DNA of 5,528 nucleotides from Desulfobacterales bacterium. Its GTDB lineage: Bacteria > Desulfobacterota > Desulfobacteria > Desulfobacterales > SpSt-501. The DNA lies in the NCBI GenBank assembly GCA_025454275.1, contig JALOOS010000135.1, positions 1 through 5,528 on the forward strand, in the 5' to 3' direction. The notes under the pieces are model-generated. The model worked only from the letters and a program-made list of their open reading frames with translations, made no database searches and had not been told where the DNA came from. This document shows, piece by piece, positions 4,502 through 5,528 of the stretch. The translations under genes and the position numbers were made by a program. Positions within the stretch are counted from its first letter, which is position 1; the number at the start of each line of letters is the position of its first letter.

Positions 4502-5395
4502 GTGAGTCAAGCGACTTTTAAAGCCAGATCGTCAAGAACGGAGGCGCTGCCGGCGCGGCCGCATTTGCGCCTCGGCATCGATTCGCCCGTTCGCTTTTCC
4601 CAGAGGTCGATTCTCGTTTCTAAACTCGTTGCTCGTTACTCGTTACTCGTTACTAAATCCGTTCATCGTTACTCGTTGCTCACCTTTAAACTCGTTACTC
4701 GTTACTCGTTACTCGTTACTAATAAGCCCCCCGGCTTCACCCTGCTCGAAATCCTGGTCGCGATGGCGATCCTGGGGATGGTGGTGGCCACGGTGCTGGG
4801 ATCATTCAACATGGTTTTTTCCACCACCGAGCGGCTGGATGCCGGCGCCACGATTTTCGAAATGGGCAAGGGCGCCGTCGGCCAGATCACGGCCGACCTG
4901 GAAAACATATTTGTTCTTGGCCGCCCCTTCTATAAACCGCCGGGGACCTCCGACCCGCCGGACCCTTACCGCTTTTTAGGAACGGTGGAAACGGGAAGTG
5001 GCACGCGCTTTGCTAGTCTTCGGTTGAGCAGCCGTTCGCACGTGCCGCTGGAACCGTCGGTCCGCGAGTCCGGCATCGCGCAGGTCGTCTATTACGTGCA
5101 GACCCGCACCGACGGAAGCGCGGTGCTGCGGCGTGCCGATCATCTGTTTCCTTATCCTGCGCGGTTCGAGGAGAACAGCCGGGACCCGGCCCTGTGTGAA
5201 AACGTCAGATCCTTGGCGTTCACCTACATCGCCGAGGACGGCACCGAAACGGATAATTGGGATTCGGACTCCGCCCGGTACGGGCATGCGACCCCCGCGA
5301 TGGTGGTCGTGCGCCTTGAAATCGGGATGGGGGAGGAGACCGCCCTTTTTCAGACGGCAGTGAGACTGCCGCTCGGCCGGCGAAAACAGGCCTGA
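4502..5395 (+). CDS. gspJ: Minor pseudopilin GspJ with a repeat-encoded N-terminal extension
   Basis: GspJ is a minor pseudopilin that forms the periplasmic tip complex with GspI and GspK. The mature part begins at PG|FTLLEILVAMAILGMVVATVLGSF (Phe codon 4736), with Glu at +5. The globular domain has the GspJ pattern: SLRLSSRSHVPLEP, then IAQVVYYVQ, LRRADHLFPY, VRSLAFTYIAEDGTETDNWDSD and TPAMVVVRLEI. From GTG 4502 (weak GGA at 4491-4493, 8-bp spacer) the product is 297 aa with a 78-residue leader, far longer than the roughly 6-30 usual for prepilins. Much of that leader is encoded by ACTCGTT heptamer repeats and reads RYSLL three times at 11-residue intervals. TTG 4676 would give 239 aa and a 20-residue leader, closer to family size, but has no visible ribosome-binding site. 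No ATG is available in frame. Function secure, N-terminus unresolved. Confidence 0.87.
   Translation: MSQATFKARSSRTEALPARPHLRLGIDSPVRFSQRSILVSKLVARYSLLVTKSVHRYSLLTFKLVTRYSLLVTNKPPGFTLLEILVAMAILGMVVATVLGSFNMVFSTTERLDAGATIFEMGKGAVGQITADLENIFVLGRPFYKPPGTSDPPDPYRFLGTVETGSGTRFASLRLSSRSHVPLEPSVRESGIAQVVYYVQTRTDGSAVLRRADHLFPYPARFEENSRDPALCENVRSLAFTYIAEDGTETDNWDSDSARYGHATPAMVVVRLEIGMGEETALFQTAVRLPLGRRKQA
4621..4656 (+). repeat. ACTCGTT heptamer array, first block
   Basis: After TAA, the units are ACTCGTT (4624-4630), GCTCGTT (4631-4637), ACTCGTT (4638-4644), ACTCGTT (4645-4651) and a partial ACT. The block is nearly identical to the one at 4687-4722, differing by a G/A in the second unit and in its last base. 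A degenerate unit (TTCTCGTTTC, 4611-4620) lies just before it. Read on the plus strand the array has no stop in any frame; read on the minus strand it has a TAA in each. Confidence 0.88.
4665..4681 (+). repeat. ACTCGTT heptamer array, degenerate middle block
   Basis: This reads ATCGTT (4665-4670), ACTCGTT (4671-4677), then GCTC. It sits midway between the two longer blocks, so that the codons for RYSLL start at 4634, 4667 and 4700, exactly 33 bp apart. Confidence 0.7.
4687..4722 (+). repeat. ACTCGTT heptamer array, second long block
   Basis: After TAA come four exact ACTCGTT units (4690-4696, 4697-4703, 4704-4710, 4711-4717), then ACT. It ends 13 bp before the Phe codon-preceding Gly codon (4733) of the GspJ cleavage motif and lies exactly 66 bp downstream of the first block. 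It is the reverse complement of the array after gspI over 19 bp (4702-4720). Confidence 0.9.
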
Positions 5396-5397
5396 TC

Positions 5398-5528
5398 ATG
5401 AACCCTTCAGCCATTGGAATCCTGCGGAACCGGCGCGGCATCGCCCTCCTGGTCACCCTGTCGGTGATGACCCTGCTGGTGGCGGCCACCCTGGAATACA
5501 ACCGCCGGGCGCGGTTTTCCCTGACCAA
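5398..5528 (+). CDS. gspK: Minor pseudopilin GspK, N-terminal part (3' end outside window)
   Basis: ATG 5398 lies 2 bp after the gspJ stop, with an AGG (5388-5390) 7 bp before it. The 43 full codons encode a short leader ending NRRG, then IALLVTLSVMTLLVAATLEYNRRARFSLT, a hydrophobic helix followed by a polar segment. GspK is the one pseudopilin that lacks Glu at +5. Here mature positions +1 to +5 would be IALLV, consistent with that. GspK is the large tip protein of the pseudopilus. Gene order after gspJ supports the call. The diagnostic large alpha domain lies beyond the window. Confidence 0.88.
   Translation, partial: MNPSAIGILRNRRGIALLVTLSVMTLLVAATLEYNRRARFSLT

Noticed and set aside
4624..4720. 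CRISPR-like array
   Set aside because: The units are 7-bp tandem heptamers with no unique spacers of regular length and no cas genes nearby.

Overview
This is a GC-rich bacterial window (roughly two thirds G+C by eye) with two plus-strand gene sets. The codon use, the pseudopilin gene order and the TAACGAG-type heptamer repeats suggest a Gram-negative with a type II secretion system. A member of the Desulfobacterota (old Deltaproteobacteria) is my best guess, but no marker gene in the window settles this.

Region 1 (1-1490) is the 3' end of a MoxR/DUF4129 locus. It holds the C-terminal part of a DUF4129-domain protein, cut by the window edge, followed 13 bp later by a complete MoxR-type AAA+ ATPase of about 329 aa. 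The partners usually found with these genes (a DUF58 protein and a transglutaminase) do not lie downstream of moxR. If present, they must be upstream of the window.

Region 2 (1491-1651) is a 161-bp gap containing a sharp AT-rich island (9 G/C in the 50 bases at 1531-1580). Within it are a near-palindrome and a plausible sigma-70 promoter, so a new transcription unit probably starts here.

Region 3 (1652-5528) is a type II secretion run in canonical order: gspF, gspG, gspH, gspI, gspJ, and the start of gspK, which runs off the end. GspF is the inner-membrane platform protein. GspG is the major pseudopilin that builds the periplasmic pseudopilus. GspH, I, J and K are the minor pseudopilins, with I-J-K forming the tip. 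gspC, gspD and gspE are not directly upstream of gspF, so they must be encoded elsewhere.

The genes themselves are ordinary; the joints between them are not. The gspF-gspG gap (203 bp with the short gspG start) and the gspI-gspJ gap both contain simple-sequence DNA. Both also share an exact 14-mer that would be read in the frame of the downstream gene. The gspI-gspJ joint carries heptamer arrays in both orientations: a short TAACGAG array just after gspI with a stop in every frame, and longer ACTCGTT arrays just before the GspJ pilin motif with no stops. These could pair as a 19-bp stem, and they leave the GspJ start unclear. I see no CRISPR array, tRNA, rRNA, transposase or wholly new gene system. 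The repeat-laden joints are the most unusual signal.
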